A stretch of 64,000 nt of DNA from an uncultured Collinsella sp. GTDB lineage: Bacteria > Actinomycetota > Coriobacteriia > Coriobacteriales > Coriobacteriaceae. Shown piece by piece: positions 31,192-40,603 of this stretch. Made by a program: the position numbers and the translations under genes. The number at the start of each line of letters is the position of its first letter. The first letter of the stretch is position 1. The DNA is taken from NCBI GenBank assembly GCA_900550195.1, contig URRB01000010.1, forward strand, positions 1-64,000, written 5' to 3'. The notes under the pieces were generated by a model. The model searched no databases. It was not told the DNA's origin and saw only the letters and a program-made list of their open reading frames with translations.

Positions 31192-34100
31192 ATGGTCTCT
31201 CGTATCTACGTGGAGAAGAAACCCGGGTTCGACGTCGAGGCTCAGCAGCTCAAGGGCGAGCTGACCGAAATTCTCGGCATCAAGGGCATCGAGGCCCTGA
31301 GGATCATCAACCGCTACGACGTCGAGGGCATCGACGAGGAGCTTTTCCGCTCCTGCGTGCCGACCGTCTTTAGCGAGCCCCAGGTCGATGTGACCTACGA
31401 CGAACTCCCCGCAAGCGATGGCGCCGTCTTTGCCGTCGAGTTCCTGCCTGGCCAGTTTGACCAGCGCGCCGACTCCGCCAGCGAGTGCGTGCAGCTCATC
31501 AGCCAGGGTGAGCGCCCCGCCGTGCGCTCCGCCAAGGTCTATATGATCTCGGGCGCTCTGGACGAGGCCGCCATCGATGCCATCAAGCACTACGTGGTGA
31601 ACCCCGTCGAGGCTCGCATCGCCTCGCTCGACCTGCCCGAGACGCTGTACATGGAGACCCCCGAGCCCCAGCCCGTCGAGGTGCTCGACGGCTTCCGCGA
31701 GCTCGACGAGGCCGGCCTTGCCGCCTTTATCGCCGATCGCGGCCTTGCCATGGACGAGGCAGACATCGCCTTCTGCCAGCAGTACTTCCGCGATGAGGAC
31801 CGCGACCCCACCATCACCGAGATCCGCGTAATCGACACCTATTGGTCCGACCACTGCCGCCACACCACTTTCGGCACCGTCCTGGACGACGTGACGATCG
31901 ACGACGCCGTGGTGCAGCAGGCCTTCGACCGCTACATGGAGATGCGCCATGAGCTCGGTCGCGACGCCAAGCCCGTCTGCCTCATGGACATGGGCACCAT
32001 CGGCGCCAAGTACCTTAAGAAGACCGGCGTCATGACCGATGTCGATGAGTCCGAGGAGATCAACGCCTGCACCGTCAAGGTGAAGGTCGATGTCGATGGC
32101 GAGGACCAGGACTGGCTATTCCTCTTTAAGAACGAGACCCACAACCACCCGACCGAGATCGAGCCCTTCGGCGGTGCCGCCACCTGCGTGGGCGGCGCTA
32201 TCCGTGACCCGCTCTCGGGCCGCAGCTATGTGTACCAGGCCATGCGCGTCACCGGCGCCGGCGACCCCACCGTCCCGGTTTCCGAGACGCTCGAGGGCAA
32301 GCTGCCGCAGCGCAAGCTCGTGACTACTGCCGCCGCCGGCTACTCCAGCTACGGTAACCAGATCGGCCTTGCCACCGGTCAGGTCAACGAGCTCTATCAC
32401 CCCGGCTACGTGGCCAAGCGCATGGAGGTCGGCGCCGTCGTGGGCGCTACCCCGGCAAACCACGTGCGCCGCGAGTGCCCCGCCCCCACCGACAAGATCA
32501 TCCTGCTGGGCGGCCGCACCGGCCGTGACGGCATCGGCGGTGCCACCGGCTCCTCCAAGACCCAGAACACCGAGTCCATCGAGACCTCGGGCGCCGAGGT
32601 CCAGAAGGGCAACGCCCCGGTCGAGCGCAAGCTGCAGCGCCTCTTCCGCCGCGGCGACGCCTGCCGCCTGATCAAGCGCTGCAACGACTTTGGCGCCGGC
32701 GGCGTCTCGGTCGCCGTGGGCGAGCTTGCCGACGGCCTGTATGTCGACCTGGACACCGTGACCAAGAAGTACGACGGCCTGGACGGCACCGAGCTCGCTA
32801 TCTCTGAGTCCCAGGAGCGCATGGCCTGCGCCGTCGCCGACGGTGACGTCGAGGAGTTCATGGGCTACGCCGCCGAGGAGAACCTGGAGGCGACCGTTAT
32901 CGCCGAGGTTACCGCCGAGCCGCGCATGCGCATGGCCTGGAACGGCGTCGCCATCGTCGACCTGTCCCGCGAGTTCCTCAACTCCAACGGCGCACCCAAG
33001 CACCAGGTCGCCCACGTGTGCGCCCGTAGCGTGTGGCAGCCCAGCTGGGCCGGCACCACGCTCGGCGAGCGCATGACCTCGCTTGTCACCGATCTTAACG
33101 TCGCCTCCAACAAGGGCCTTTCCGAGCGCTTCGACTCCACCATCGGTGCCGCGACCGTGCTCATGCCCTTTGGTGGCAAGACGCAGCTCACTCCGAGCTC
33201 TGCCATGGTCGCCAAGTTCCCCGTGGACGGCGAGACCACCACGGCGAGCGCTATGGCATGGGGCTTCAACCCCTACCTGATGGAGGCCGACCAGTTTGCG
33301 GGCGCCTACCTGTCCGTGGTCGAGTCCATCGCCAAGCTCGTTGCCGCCGGCTTTGAGCACAAGCGCGCCTACCTCTCCTTCCAAGAGTACTTCGAGCGTC
33401 TGCGCACCGAGGCCGAGCGTTGGGGCAAGCCCATGGCAGCCGTCCTGGGCGCCCTTATGGCCCAGGTCGACCTGGGTGCCGGCGCCATCGGCGGTAAGGA
33501 TTCCATGAGCGGCTCGTTTGAGGACGAAGCCGGCGAGCTCAACGTTCCGCCGACCCTGATCAGCTTCGCTGTCGCCGTGGGCCGCGCGGCGCGCGCCGTC
33601 TCCCCCGAGTTCAAGGGCCTGACGCACCGCGTTGTCCGTATCGCCCCCGCCACCTATGGCGAGGACTACCGTCCCGATGCTCAGCAGCTTCTCGCCGCAT
33701 TTGACGCCGTCGAGGCGCTCACCGCCACCGGCGACGCCCTGGCCGTCTCCACGCCCGGCTACGGCTGCGGCGCCGAGAGCCTCTTTAAGATGTGCGTCGG
33801 TAACCAGATCGGCATCGAGCTTGGCGATGATGTAGACGTAGAGAGCCTCTTCACCCCGCTCTACGGCAGCTTTATCGTCGAGCTCGCCGAGGATGCCGAG
33901 CTGCCCGAGGTCGCCGACGGCGTTGTCGTCGAGCCCCTGGGCACCACCGTCGAGGGCTATGTCATCGACACCGGCTCCGAGGTCATCGAGCTCTCCGAGC
34001 TCCAGGAGGCCTGGGAGAGCGGCATCGAGGGCGTCTTTGCCTACCGCAGCGCCGACGAGACCCCCGAGGTCGAGACCATCGACTTCCGTGCCAAGGACAT

Positions 34101-34938
34101 CCACGTGTACAGCGGCGCCAAGATCGCCCGTCCGCGCGTGATCATCCCCGTGTTCCCCGGCAACAACTGTGAGTACGACAGCGCACGTGCCTTCCGCGCA
34201 GCCGGTGCCGAAGCCGACACCTTCGTGATCAACAACCTCACGCCCGAGGCCGTCGCCGAGAGCACCCACGAGCTTGCCCGCCGCATCCGTGCAAGCCAGA
34301 TCGTCATGATCCCCGGCGGCTTCTCGGGCGGCGACGAGCCCGACGGCTCTGCCAAGTTCATCACGGCGTTCTTCCGCGCTCCCGAGGTCACCGAGGCAGT
34401 TCGCGACCTGCTCAAGGCCCGCGACGGCCTGATGCTAGGCATCTGCAACGGCTTCCAGGCCCTGGTCAAGCTCGGTCTGGTGCCCTATGGCGACATCGTC
34501 GACGCCACGCCCGATGCGCCCACGCTTACGTTCAACACCATCGGTCGCCATCAGAGCCGTCTGGTGCGCACCCGCATCTCGTCCAACCTGTCCCCGTGGC
34601 TGTCGCAGTGCAGCCTGGACGACCCCTACACCGTCGCCATCAGCCACGGCGAGGGCCGCTTTGTCGCCAATGACGAAGTGCTCACCCAGCTGATCGCCAA
34701 CGGCCAGGTCGCCACGCAGTACGTGGGCGAGAACGGCAAGCCCAGCATGGATCTCTCCGTCAACCCCAACGGCTCCGCACTCGCCATCGAGGGCATCACG
34801 AGCCCCGACGGCCGCGTCCTGGGCAAGATGGGCCATGCCGAGCGTCGCGGCGACAACCTGTACCGCAACGTGCCCGAGCATGTCCCCGGCGATAAGTTCA
34901 TGCCGATCTTTGAGAGCGGCGTGGCCTACTTCGCTTAA
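31192..34938 (+). CDS. purL: Phosphoribosylformylglycinamidine synthase, single-chain
   Basis: Fourth step of purine synthesis: FGAR + glutamine + ATP to FGAM. The protein is 1248 residues and contains both the synthetase and the glutaminase, the large PurL type, rather than separate PurS/PurQ/PurL. Seen: TYWSDHCRHTTF (near 220), NETHNHPTEIEPFGGAATCVGG, the second half with GGKDSMSG, and a C-terminal class I glutaminase with the Cys in MLGICNGFQAL and the His-Glu pair in SHGEGRF. The frame opens at 31084, but the ATG at 31192 has AGGAA and starts the conserved N-terminus MVSRIYVEKK. No other pur gene is in the window. A terminator follows. Confidence 0.97.
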   Translation: MVSRIYVEKKPGFDVEAQQLKGELTEILGIKGIEALRIINRYDVEGIDEELFRSCVPTVFSEPQVDVTYDELPASDGAVFAVEFLPGQFDQRADSASECVQLISQGERPAVRSAKVYMISGALDEAAIDAIKHYVVNPVEARIASLDLPETLYMETPEPQPVEVLDGFRELDEAGLAAFIADRGLAMDEADIAFCQQYFRDEDRDPTITEIRVIDTYWSDHCRHTTFGTVLDDVTIDDAVVQQAFDRYMEMRHELGRDAKPVCLMDMGTIGAKYLKKTGVMTDVDESEEINACTVKVKVDVDGEDQDWLFLFKNETHNHPTEIEPFGGAATCVGGAIRDPLSGRSYVYQAMRVTGAGDPTVPVSETLEGKLPQRKLVTTAAAGYSSYGNQIGLATGQVNELYHPGYVAKRMEVGAVVGATPANHVRRECPAPTDKIILLGGRTGRDGIGGATGSSKTQNTESIETSGAEVQKGNAPVERKLQRLFRRGDACRLIKRCNDFGAGGVSVAVGELADGLYVDLDTVTKKYDGLDGTELAISESQERMACAVADGDVEEFMGYAAEENLEATVIAEVTAEPRMRMAWNGVAIVDLSREFLNSNGAPKHQVAHVCARSVWQPSWAGTTLGERMTSLVTDLNVASNKGLSERFDSTIGAATVLMPFGGKTQLTPSSAMVAKFPVDGETTTASAMAWGFNPYLMEADQFAGAYLSVVESIAKLVAAGFEHKRAYLSFQEYFERLRTEAERWGKPMAAVLGALMAQVDLGAGAIGGKDSMSGSFEDEAGELNVPPTLISFAVAVGRAARAVSPEFKGLTHRVVRIAPATYGEDYRPDAQQLLAAFDAVEALTATGDALAVSTPGYGCGAESLFKMCVGNQIGIELGDDVDVESLFTPLYGSFIVELAEDAELPEVADGVVVEPLGTTVEGYVIDTGSEVIELSELQEAWESGIEGVFAYRSADETPEVETIDFRAKDIHVYSGAKIARPRVIIPVFPGNNCEYDSARAFRAAGAEADTFVINNLTPEAVAESTHELARRIRASQIVMIPGGFSGGDEPDGSAKFITAFFRAPEVTEAVRDLLKARDGLMLGICNGFQALVKLGLVPYGDIVDATPDAPTLTFNTIGRHQSRLVRTRISSNLSPWLSQCSLDDPYTVAISHGEGRFVANDEVLTQLIANGQVATQYVGENGKPSMDLSVNPNGSALAIEGITSPDGRVLGKMGHAERRGDNLYRNVPEHVPGDKFMPIFESGVAYFA

Positions 34939-34976
34939 ACCTTTCCCATCAGGTACAATCCCTTCGGGTAACAACA

Positions 34977-35012
34977 CCCGCCACCGACACATCCGGTGGC
35001 GGGTTCTTTTTT
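34977..35012 (+). terminator. purL terminator
   Basis: Stem CCCGCCACCG with its complement, 7-base loop, then TTCTTTTTT. A TACAAT hexamer at 34954 lies between the purL stop and this hairpin, so it could also act as an attenuator for the following exporter gene. Confidence 0.92.
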
Positions 35013-35037
35013 ACTTCGCGCATGTAGGAAGGACATC

Positions 35038-35973
35038 ATGGAAAGCCGCAAGCCGTATCTCGCCACCCTGCCCGGACTCATCCTGGGCTGTCTTGTTTGC
35101 TGTGCACTCTGGGGATCGGCCTTTCCCTGCATCAAGATCGGCTACGCACTCTTTAGCATCCCAGCGCACGATAGCGCTTCGCAGCTGCTCTTTGCAGGTT
35201 TACGCTTTACGCTTGCCGGCGCCCTGGTTATCGTTGGGATGAGCGCGGCCCAACGCCGCCCCCTCATACCGCAAGCGCGCGACATCAAGCCCATCTTTGT
35301 CTTGTCGCTCTTCCAGACTATCGGGCAGTACTTCTTTTTCTATCTGGGCCTCTCGCGCGCCAGCGCCATGTCGAGCTCCATCATCGAGGCCAGCGCCAAC
35401 TTCCTCGCAATCCTCTTTGCCGCCCTGGCATTTCACACCGAGAAGCTCAATACGGCCAAGGTGCTTGGCTGTGCGCTGGGCTTTGCCGGCGTCGCGCTCG
35501 TCAACCTTTCGGGCGCGGACGGCACCTTTGGCTTTACGCTCGACGGCGAGGGCTTTATCTTGGCTTCCACTGTTGCAGGCGCCCTATCGACCTGCCTGAT
35601 CGGCATCTTCTCGCGCGAGCACGACGGCGTCTTGCTTGCCGGGTGGCAGTTTTTAGTCGGTGGCGTGGTCCTTACCGCCATCGGGTTTTTGATGGGCGGC
35701 ACGTTGTCCCCCACCGAAATCGCCCCCGCCATCGCGCTCATCATTTATATGGCACTCATTTCCGCCGTCGCGTACTCGCTGTGGTCGCGCCTGCTTGCCG
35801 TCAACCCCGTCAGCCGCGTCTCGGTCTTTGGGTTTATGAACCCCGTCTTTGGTGTGGTGCTGAGCGCGCTGCTGCTCGGCGAGGGCGCTGGCACGAGCCC
35901 CGTTACCGTCATCGTTGCCCTGCTGTTGGTCTGCGGCGGCATCATCATCGTCAACAAACCCAAAAAAGCCTAG
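35038..35973 (+). CDS. EamA/DMT-family transporter
   Basis: Membrane protein of 311 residues with ten hydrophobic segments in two five-helix halves, the EamA (drug/metabolite transporter, RhaT-like) arrangement. Characteristic stretches: LVCCALWGSAFPCIKIG in helix 1, SRASAMSSSIIEASANFLAILFAALAFHTEKLN in the first half, and ...SVFGFMNPVFGVVLSALLLGEG in the second. It probably exports a metabolite or amino acid; the substrate is not predictable. AGGAAGG precedes the ATG. Confidence 0.88.
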   Translation: MESRKPYLATLPGLILGCLVCCALWGSAFPCIKIGYALFSIPAHDSASQLLFAGLRFTLAGALVIVGMSAAQRRPLIPQARDIKPIFVLSLFQTIGQYFFFYLGLSRASAMSSSIIEASANFLAILFAALAFHTEKLNTAKVLGCALGFAGVALVNLSGADGTFGFTLDGEGFILASTVAGALSTCLIGIFSREHDGVLLAGWQFLVGGVVLTAIGFLMGGTLSPTEIAPAIALIIYMALISAVAYSLWSRLLAVNPVSRVSVFGFMNPVFGVVLSALLLGEGAGTSPVTVIVALLLVCGGIIIVNKPKKA

Positions 35974-36120
35974 CGAGTTCACCTTTTTAGAGAGGATGTT
36001 CGCAAACTTTAGCTTAATGGAGCACACTGGTTCTCGTTGATTTCGTACCGAGTCGCGGCTGCAGACGCCCGTCTTGCCGCACCGCGCCTGGGCATTATGG
36101 CCGGTGGCCCCCACAAACGC
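35974..36120. other. Spacer, nothing recognised
   Basis: 147 bases after the EamA gene with no reading frame of note and no clear structure up to the bidirectional terminator. Confidence 0.4.
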
Positions 36121-36164
36121 AAAAAGGGGCGCACGACCATCGCAACGGTCGTGCGCCCCTTTTT
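36121..36164. terminator. Bidirectional terminator between EamA and GGDEF genes
   Basis: AAAAA, stem GGGGCGCACGACC with its complement, 8-base loop, TTTTT. It serves the convergent genes on both sides; the GGDEF stop codon is directly adjacent. Confidence 0.95.
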
Positions 36165-37307
36165 CTAGCGAACCTTGATGCCGGATTTCTTTTTGGCATC
36201 CTTGATGCGATAGAGCTCCGCATCGGCAGCGCGCAGAAGCTCTTGCCACGTGTTGATCCCATCGCCGTAGCGCGCGTAGCCGATAGACATTCGAAGCGAG
36301 TAGGGTGTCTCGGCGCGCGAGAGCTCGTTATTGATCGCCGAACACAGGCGGATAATGTCGTGCTCCGTCACCCCCTTCTGCAGTACGACGAACTCATCAC
36401 CGCCATAGCGCGCAATAAAGCCGCCGGACGGCGAACAGACGTCCTTGAGTACTGCGGAAACAACCTGAAGAGCATGGTCGCCCTCCACATGTCCATACTG
36501 ATCGTTAATCTGCTTAAAGCCGTCGGCGTCCATCATGAGCAGATACACATCTTCGGCCTGATCCACATTTGAGAAGAGCGACAGCATATAGGTCTCAAAA
36601 CGGTTGCGATTGTTGAGGCCAGTCAACGGGTCGGTCGAGATGAGCTGCTCCTGGCAGATGATATAGAGCAGCAACATGCTAATCATTATGCCGACACAAA
36701 GGCCAGGCACCGAGTATACGATCTGAAAGGTACCGCCCACCAGGGCCGGAATGGCGAAAAATGCCAAGGTTCGATAGACAGCCTTCGTCTGCAGGCTCTC
36801 GACCCTGCGAGATTGCACAAACGCATGCAGGGACGTATGTATAACGTAACAGTAGCTGACAATGGGCTGGATCATATAGGCAAAGCCGCGACGATACACG
36901 CCCTGCGAATCGATATAGAACAGGGCGTGCGTCCAGTAACTGGTAAAAGCCAGCACGACCACCAGAGCCGTAGGCAACGTTACAAGCACCACCCTATAGC
37001 GCGAGGTCACAAGGTGAGAGCCTTGCATCGTCTCGGAATAGATAAACCAAATGAGACACGCGATGGCGAAGAGCGAAAACGAAACCGCGTTGGAAATCCA
37101 GTTGGCTGCAATGCCCAACGTGCCGTCCGCACCATCCGAAAGCGTCCAGATCATATCGAAGAAAATGTAGGCAGCAGACGTGTAGCCCAGCATGCTAAAC
37201 AAAAGCTGCTGGGTGCTCGAGAACAGGGAGCGACGGCTTCGTACGGCAAGCCCGATAAGAACAATCATGCATAGCAGGAATATCTCAATCTTGAGTGCCT
37301 TAACCAC
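36165..37307 (-). CDS. Membrane diguanylate cyclase (GGDEF)
   Basis: Protein of 380 residues. The first 220 residues contain six or seven membrane helices with short loops; the C-terminal domain (about 225-380) is GGDEF: STDPLTGLNNR opens it, MMDADGFKQINDQYGHVEGDHAL follows and the active site is RYGGDEF (302-306). It should make cyclic di-GMP from GTP in response to a membrane signal. No RxxD inhibitory site lies five residues before GGDEF. The frame starts with ATG at 37325, but that ATG overlaps AAGGGAGG; the GTG at 37307, seven bases after this site, is the likely start. Confidence 0.92.
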   Translation of the reverse strand: MVKALKIEIFLLCMIVLIGLAVRSRRSLFSSTQQLLFSMLGYTSAAYIFFDMIWTLSDGADGTLGIAANWISNAVSFSLFAIACLIWFIYSETMQGSHLVTSRYRVVLVTLPTALVVVLAFTSYWTHALFYIDSQGVYRRGFAYMIQPIVSYCYVIHTSLHAFVQSRRVESLQTKAVYRTLAFFAIPALVGGTFQIVYSVPGLCVGIMISMLLLYIICQEQLISTDPLTGLNNRNRFETYMLSLFSNVDQAEDVYLLMMDADGFKQINDQYGHVEGDHALQVVSAVLKDVCSPSGGFIARYGGDEFVVLQKGVTEHDIIRLCSAINNELSRAETPYSLRMSIGYARYGDGINTWQELLRAADAELYRIKDAKKKSGIKVR

Positions 37308-37406
37308 TAGACGCCCTCCCTTCAATATCCAAGTGGTCAGAATCGCCCGATTCGTGTCTGGGCAATAAACGCCCCTTTCTCCGCAGGGGTAAGGGGAATA
37401 ATAGCA

Positions 37407-37450
37407 GAGCGCCCGAACGTCACTGCAAGACAGCTCTCGTTCGGGCGCTC
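37407..37450 (-). terminator. Terminator after the KdgT-like gene
   Basis: Perfect 13-bp stem GAGCGCCCGAACG with its complement and an 18-base loop. The T run on the minus strand is weak (TGCTATTATT). Confidence 0.7.
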
Positions 37451-37495
37451 AAACGGCGCGAGTTGCACGCCGGAATCATTGATGGGTATCGATTG

Positions 37496-38518
37496 CTACT
37501 CGCCATCGATGTCGGTCGCGACAGCCTCTTCGATGGCCTCGACACCGGCAGGCGACAGGTCTTCCTTGCCCTGGCAGAACTTCTTATCGACCCAGCCGGT
37601 CAGAATCGGGGCCATGATTGCCGTGATGATGACGGCAGTGGCGATCTGCGCATACGCGGTGGGCGCAAGCTCGGCATAGCGCGGAGCGACCTCGGCGAGG
37701 GCGACCGGCGTGGTCATGGCCGTGCCGGCAATGGTGGAACATGCCACAGCCGCCTTACCATTGCCGCCACACAGGCGCTCGAAGGCAAAGGTAATGGGAC
37801 CGACGATAAAGAGCGTGATGAGGCCCAGCAGGATGCCCGAAATGCCACCGGCGATGAAGCTCGAAAGGCTCATGGACGCACCGAGCTGAAAACCAATTAC
37901 AGCGATCGCGGGATTGGCGCCGGGAACCAACAGGTTCTTGATAAACGGGAACAAGTTGCCCAGGACCATGCCGATAACAAGCGGCAGGATGGATCCGATG
38001 ATGGTGCCGACGGGGATGTTGGCGAGACCCGAAACACCAAGGATGATCATCGTGACGGCGGGGCCGGCCGTAAAGAACAGGATACCGACAGCGCCCTGCT
38101 CGGACTCGTCGCCGAACTCGCCCATGATACCCGTGTAGAGCGCCATGTTGCAAAACGTAATGCCGCCGATGATTGAGACCGAGCTCAGGCCCAAAAGGTT
38201 GTCGTTAAAGAAATACGCAACGCCCAGGCCCAGCGCGGCTGCCACCACAAGCTTAGGAATCAGCACGACGATGCCGGTCTTGATGGCACCCGGTGTGGAC
38301 TTAAAGCTGATGCCGGCGCCCACAAACAGCAAGATCGCGGCAACGATGGTGTTGGAGCCGCCGCGGCAGGCTGCCGTAAAGAAGCCGCCGATCTCAAAGA
38401 CCTGTGGGCAGAAGGTATTGAGCAAAAGGCCGACGATCATCGGGTAGATCATGATGTCACCCGGGGTGCGCGGTACCTTGAATTTCTTTTGCTCGTTGGC
38501 GGTCGCTCCCTGTGCCAT
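37496..38518 (-). CDS. 2-keto-3-deoxygluconate permease family transporter
   Basis: Membrane protein of 340 residues of the KdgT family with about ten helices. It shows PGDIMIYPMIVGLLLNTFCPQVFEIGGFFTAACRGG (residues 19-54) and the central GGITFCNMALYTGIMGEFGDESEQGA, typical of the family, which imports 2-keto-3-deoxygluconate and related uronic-acid breakdown products with protons. No kduD/kdgK neighbours are present, so the true substrate is open. The start is the ATG at 38518 after GGGGG; the longer frame has no ribosome site. Monocistronic. Confidence 0.88.
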   Translation of the reverse strand: MAQGATANEQKKFKVPRTPGDIMIYPMIVGLLLNTFCPQVFEIGGFFTAACRGGSNTIVAAILLFVGAGISFKSTPGAIKTGIVVLIPKLVVAAALGLGVAYFFNDNLLGLSSVSIIGGITFCNMALYTGIMGEFGDESEQGAVGILFFTAGPAVTMIILGVSGLANIPVGTIIGSILPLVIGMVLGNLFPFIKNLLVPGANPAIAVIGFQLGASMSLSSFIAGGISGILLGLITLFIVGPITFAFERLCGGNGKAAVACSTIAGTAMTTPVALAEVAPRYAELAPTAYAQIATAVIITAIMAPILTGWVDKKFCQGKEDLSPAGVEAIEEAVATDIDGE

Positions 38519-38658
38519 GAAACCCCCTTTTCCGCTGACGCAGAACAAAAGCCCACGTCACGCTTTGCTACAGTAAAGTTTGACCATGGTACCAGAAGAA
38601 GCAGACCGCCTCGGTGAGAAATTGGATTCGTTGGCCGGAATGAAAACGCGTCCTGCTC

Positions 38659-38982
38659 TTATACGAGGCTCAAAACGATATAGAGCACGATGCCCGAAAC
38701 ACAGCACCATAGCATCGACTTTGTCTTGATTGCCACCGCCACGACGCCGGTGGCCGCAATCCAGGGAACCAAGGCAGGCCAGAGTCCCGCGTCGAACGCG
38801 CCGGGGTTCACCAAGTCGTTGGCGACCAGCGCGGCAAAGGCAGCGGGCGGGATATAGCCCAGGGCCTCGGTAATGCGGGGCGACAGGGTCCGCCCGCGCA
38901 AGGCGAACGCCGGCGCGATGCGAAAGAACGCGATAGCAGCCCACGACGACAGCCACAGAACCAAGAACTCGTTAGCGGGCAT
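38659..38982 (-). CDS. azlD: Branched-chain amino acid export subunit AzlD
   Basis: Small membrane protein of 107 residues with three or four helices (LVLWLSSWAAIAFFRIAPAFAL; IPPAAFAALVANDLV; PWIAATGVVAVAIKTKSMLWCCVSGIVLYIVLSLV). It is the partner of AzlC in exporting branched-chain amino acids. The start is the ATG at 38982 with AGAGGTG ahead; it overlaps the end of azlC by 11 bases. A much longer frame upstream is only the azlC gene read out of frame. Confidence 0.88.
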   Translation of the reverse strand: MPANEFLVLWLSSWAAIAFFRIAPAFALRGRTLSPRITEALGYIPPAAFAALVANDLVNPGAFDAGLWPALVPWIAATGVVAVAIKTKSMLWCCVSGIVLYIVLSLV

Positions 38983-39664
38983 CGCGGGCACCTCTTCCGT
39001 CAAATACAGCATCGCACGCCAGCGCAATGGCAATGCCGACCACGACGCTTGCCGGCACGGCAATATTCGCGAGGCCCAAGAACTTGCATACGGCGACGGA
39101 CACCGCGCCCGAAACCGCCGCGACAACGTTACCGCGCGACAGCCGCTGCGAAAAGAGCAGGCAGATAAAGAGCGAGGTGCAGACAAAGGCTGCAATGGCG
39201 GTGGGAACATCGACAACGGCGCCGACGATGGCGCCCATCGTACACGAAACGCCCCATGTTGCGATGAGGATCACGTTGAGCACAAAGGACTCGCGCGGGC
39301 CCCAATCCTCCCCTTCAACCAACTTGGCAAGCGAGATGCCATATGCCTCCTCGGTAAGTGTCGCGGCAACAGCCAGCGTCTGACGCTTCGAGGCACCCCT
39401 CAGATGCGGTGCGATCGATGCCGAGTAAAGCGCAAAACGCGAGGAGATGGCGGCAACGCTCGCGACGATCGATGCTGCAGGCACACCCGCCAGCCACAGG
39501 TTGCAGATCATAAACTGGCCGCTGCCCGTCACAAACGTACTGCTTAGAGCAAAGACCATCCAGGGCTCCATTCCCGTCTGCCCCATGATCATTCCGCACG
39601 GCGCGCCTATTGCAACATAGGTAAGCATCACCGGCCAGACGGTTCTAACGATTTTGAGCACCAT
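38972..39664 (-). CDS. azlC: Branched-chain amino acid export protein AzlC
   Basis: Membrane protein of 230 residues with six or seven helices: VWPVMLTYVAIGAPCGMIMGQTGM, FALSSTFVTGSGQFMICNLW and the Glu-containing TEEAYGISLA motif conserved in AzlC. With AzlD it exports valine, leucine and isoleucine and some analogues. The window also carries a complete Liv importer for the same amino acids. The ATG at 39664 is preferred; an upstream frame extension (to 39733) has no ribosome site. Confidence 0.9.
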   Translation of the reverse strand: MVLKIVRTVWPVMLTYVAIGAPCGMIMGQTGMEPWMVFALSSTFVTGSGQFMICNLWLAGVPAASIVASVAAISSRFALYSASIAPHLRGASKRQTLAVAATLTEEAYGISLAKLVEGEDWGPRESFVLNVILIATWGVSCTMGAIVGAVVDVPTAIAAFVCTSLFICLLFSQRLSRGNVVAAVSGAVSVAVCKFLGLANIAVPASVVVGIAIALACDAVFDGRGARDAR

Positions 39665-39790
39665 ACGTTTCTCATCCTGACAAGGTCTCCGAGCCGCATG
39701 TAGCGACACGGCAGAATCATCATCCGGCAGCAACCGAGTTCACCTACAATTGCCACCGGATCGAAAGACACAACTTTTTAGGAAGTCATT

Positions 39791-40603
39791 ATGACAGCTA
39801 TCGATCGAGACCGGGCGCGCGCGGCCTTCAAAAGCTACACCGATGCCTACGACGCCACCAACCCACGCATCGCGCTCAAAATCGAGCATACGTACCACGT
39901 GGCCGAGGCATGCGATGCCGTAGCGCGCGAGCAGGGCTGGTCGTCAGAAGATATTGACCTGGCATGGCTTTGCGGCCTGCTACACGATATGGGCCGCTTT
40001 GAGCAGCTGAGACGCTGGGACACCTTTAAGGACGCCGAGAGCATGAGCCATGCGGCGCTGGGCATCGAGGTCCTCTTTGGCGAGAATCCCGCCGATGCAC
40101 CCGCCGTAACGAGCATCCGCGACTTTATCGATGACCCGGCAGAAGATGAGCTCATCCGAGCGAGCATTGCCTATCACAGCGATTTCCGTCTACCCGCGCA
40201 GCTCGACGTGCGCACGCGAAGCTTCTGCGATATCGTGCGCGATGGTGACAAGATCGACATTATGCGCACCATCGCCGACAGCACCGTCGACACCATCCTC
40301 AAGGTGGACGAGAAGACGTTTCTCGGCAGCCGTTTCTCGTCGCCGATACTTGCCGCCTTTGACGAGCACCGCTGCGTCGCACGCGATGAACGCAACGAGC
40401 CCGCCGACTTCTTGGTGGGACTCATCTGCTTTATGTTTGAGCTCGTCTATCCAGCAAGCCGCGCGCTGGCGCGCGAACAGGGCGATATCCACCGCCTGCT
40501 CGACGCGCCCTTTGGCATCACGCGGCCCTTTACCGACCCCGCCACGCAGGCAACCTGGAGCCGCCTAAAGGACGAGATGCGCGACTGGCTGGCGCGCGCC
40601 TAG
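39791..40603 (+). CDS. HD-domain phosphohydrolase
   Basis: Protein of 270 residues with an HD metal-binding domain: His33 region (KIEHTYHVAEAC), LLHDMGRF with His65-Asp66, and SIAYHSDF and VRDGDKIDIM further on. HD proteins of this group hydrolyse nucleotides or cyclic nucleotides; the substrate is unknown. AGGAAG precedes the ATG. The stop overlaps that of the convergent etfA by four bases. Confidence 0.85.
   Translation: MTAIDRDRARAAFKSYTDAYDATNPRIALKIEHTYHVAEACDAVAREQGWSSEDIDLAWLCGLLHDMGRFEQLRRWDTFKDAESMSHAALGIEVLFGENPADAPAVTSIRDFIDDPAEDELIRASIAYHSDFRLPAQLDVRTRSFCDIVRDGDKIDIMRTIADSTVDTILKVDEKTFLGSRFSSPILAAFDEHRCVARDERNEPADFLVGLICFMFELVYPASRALAREQGDIHRLLDAPFGITRPFTDPATQATWSRLKDEMRDWLARA

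Noticed and set aside
32116..34269. 717-codon open frame opposite purL
   Set aside because: It mirrors purL codons in a GC-rich genome and has no ribosome site or recognisable domains; several other long antisense frames (for example 15940-17982 and 29607-31373) are the same effect.
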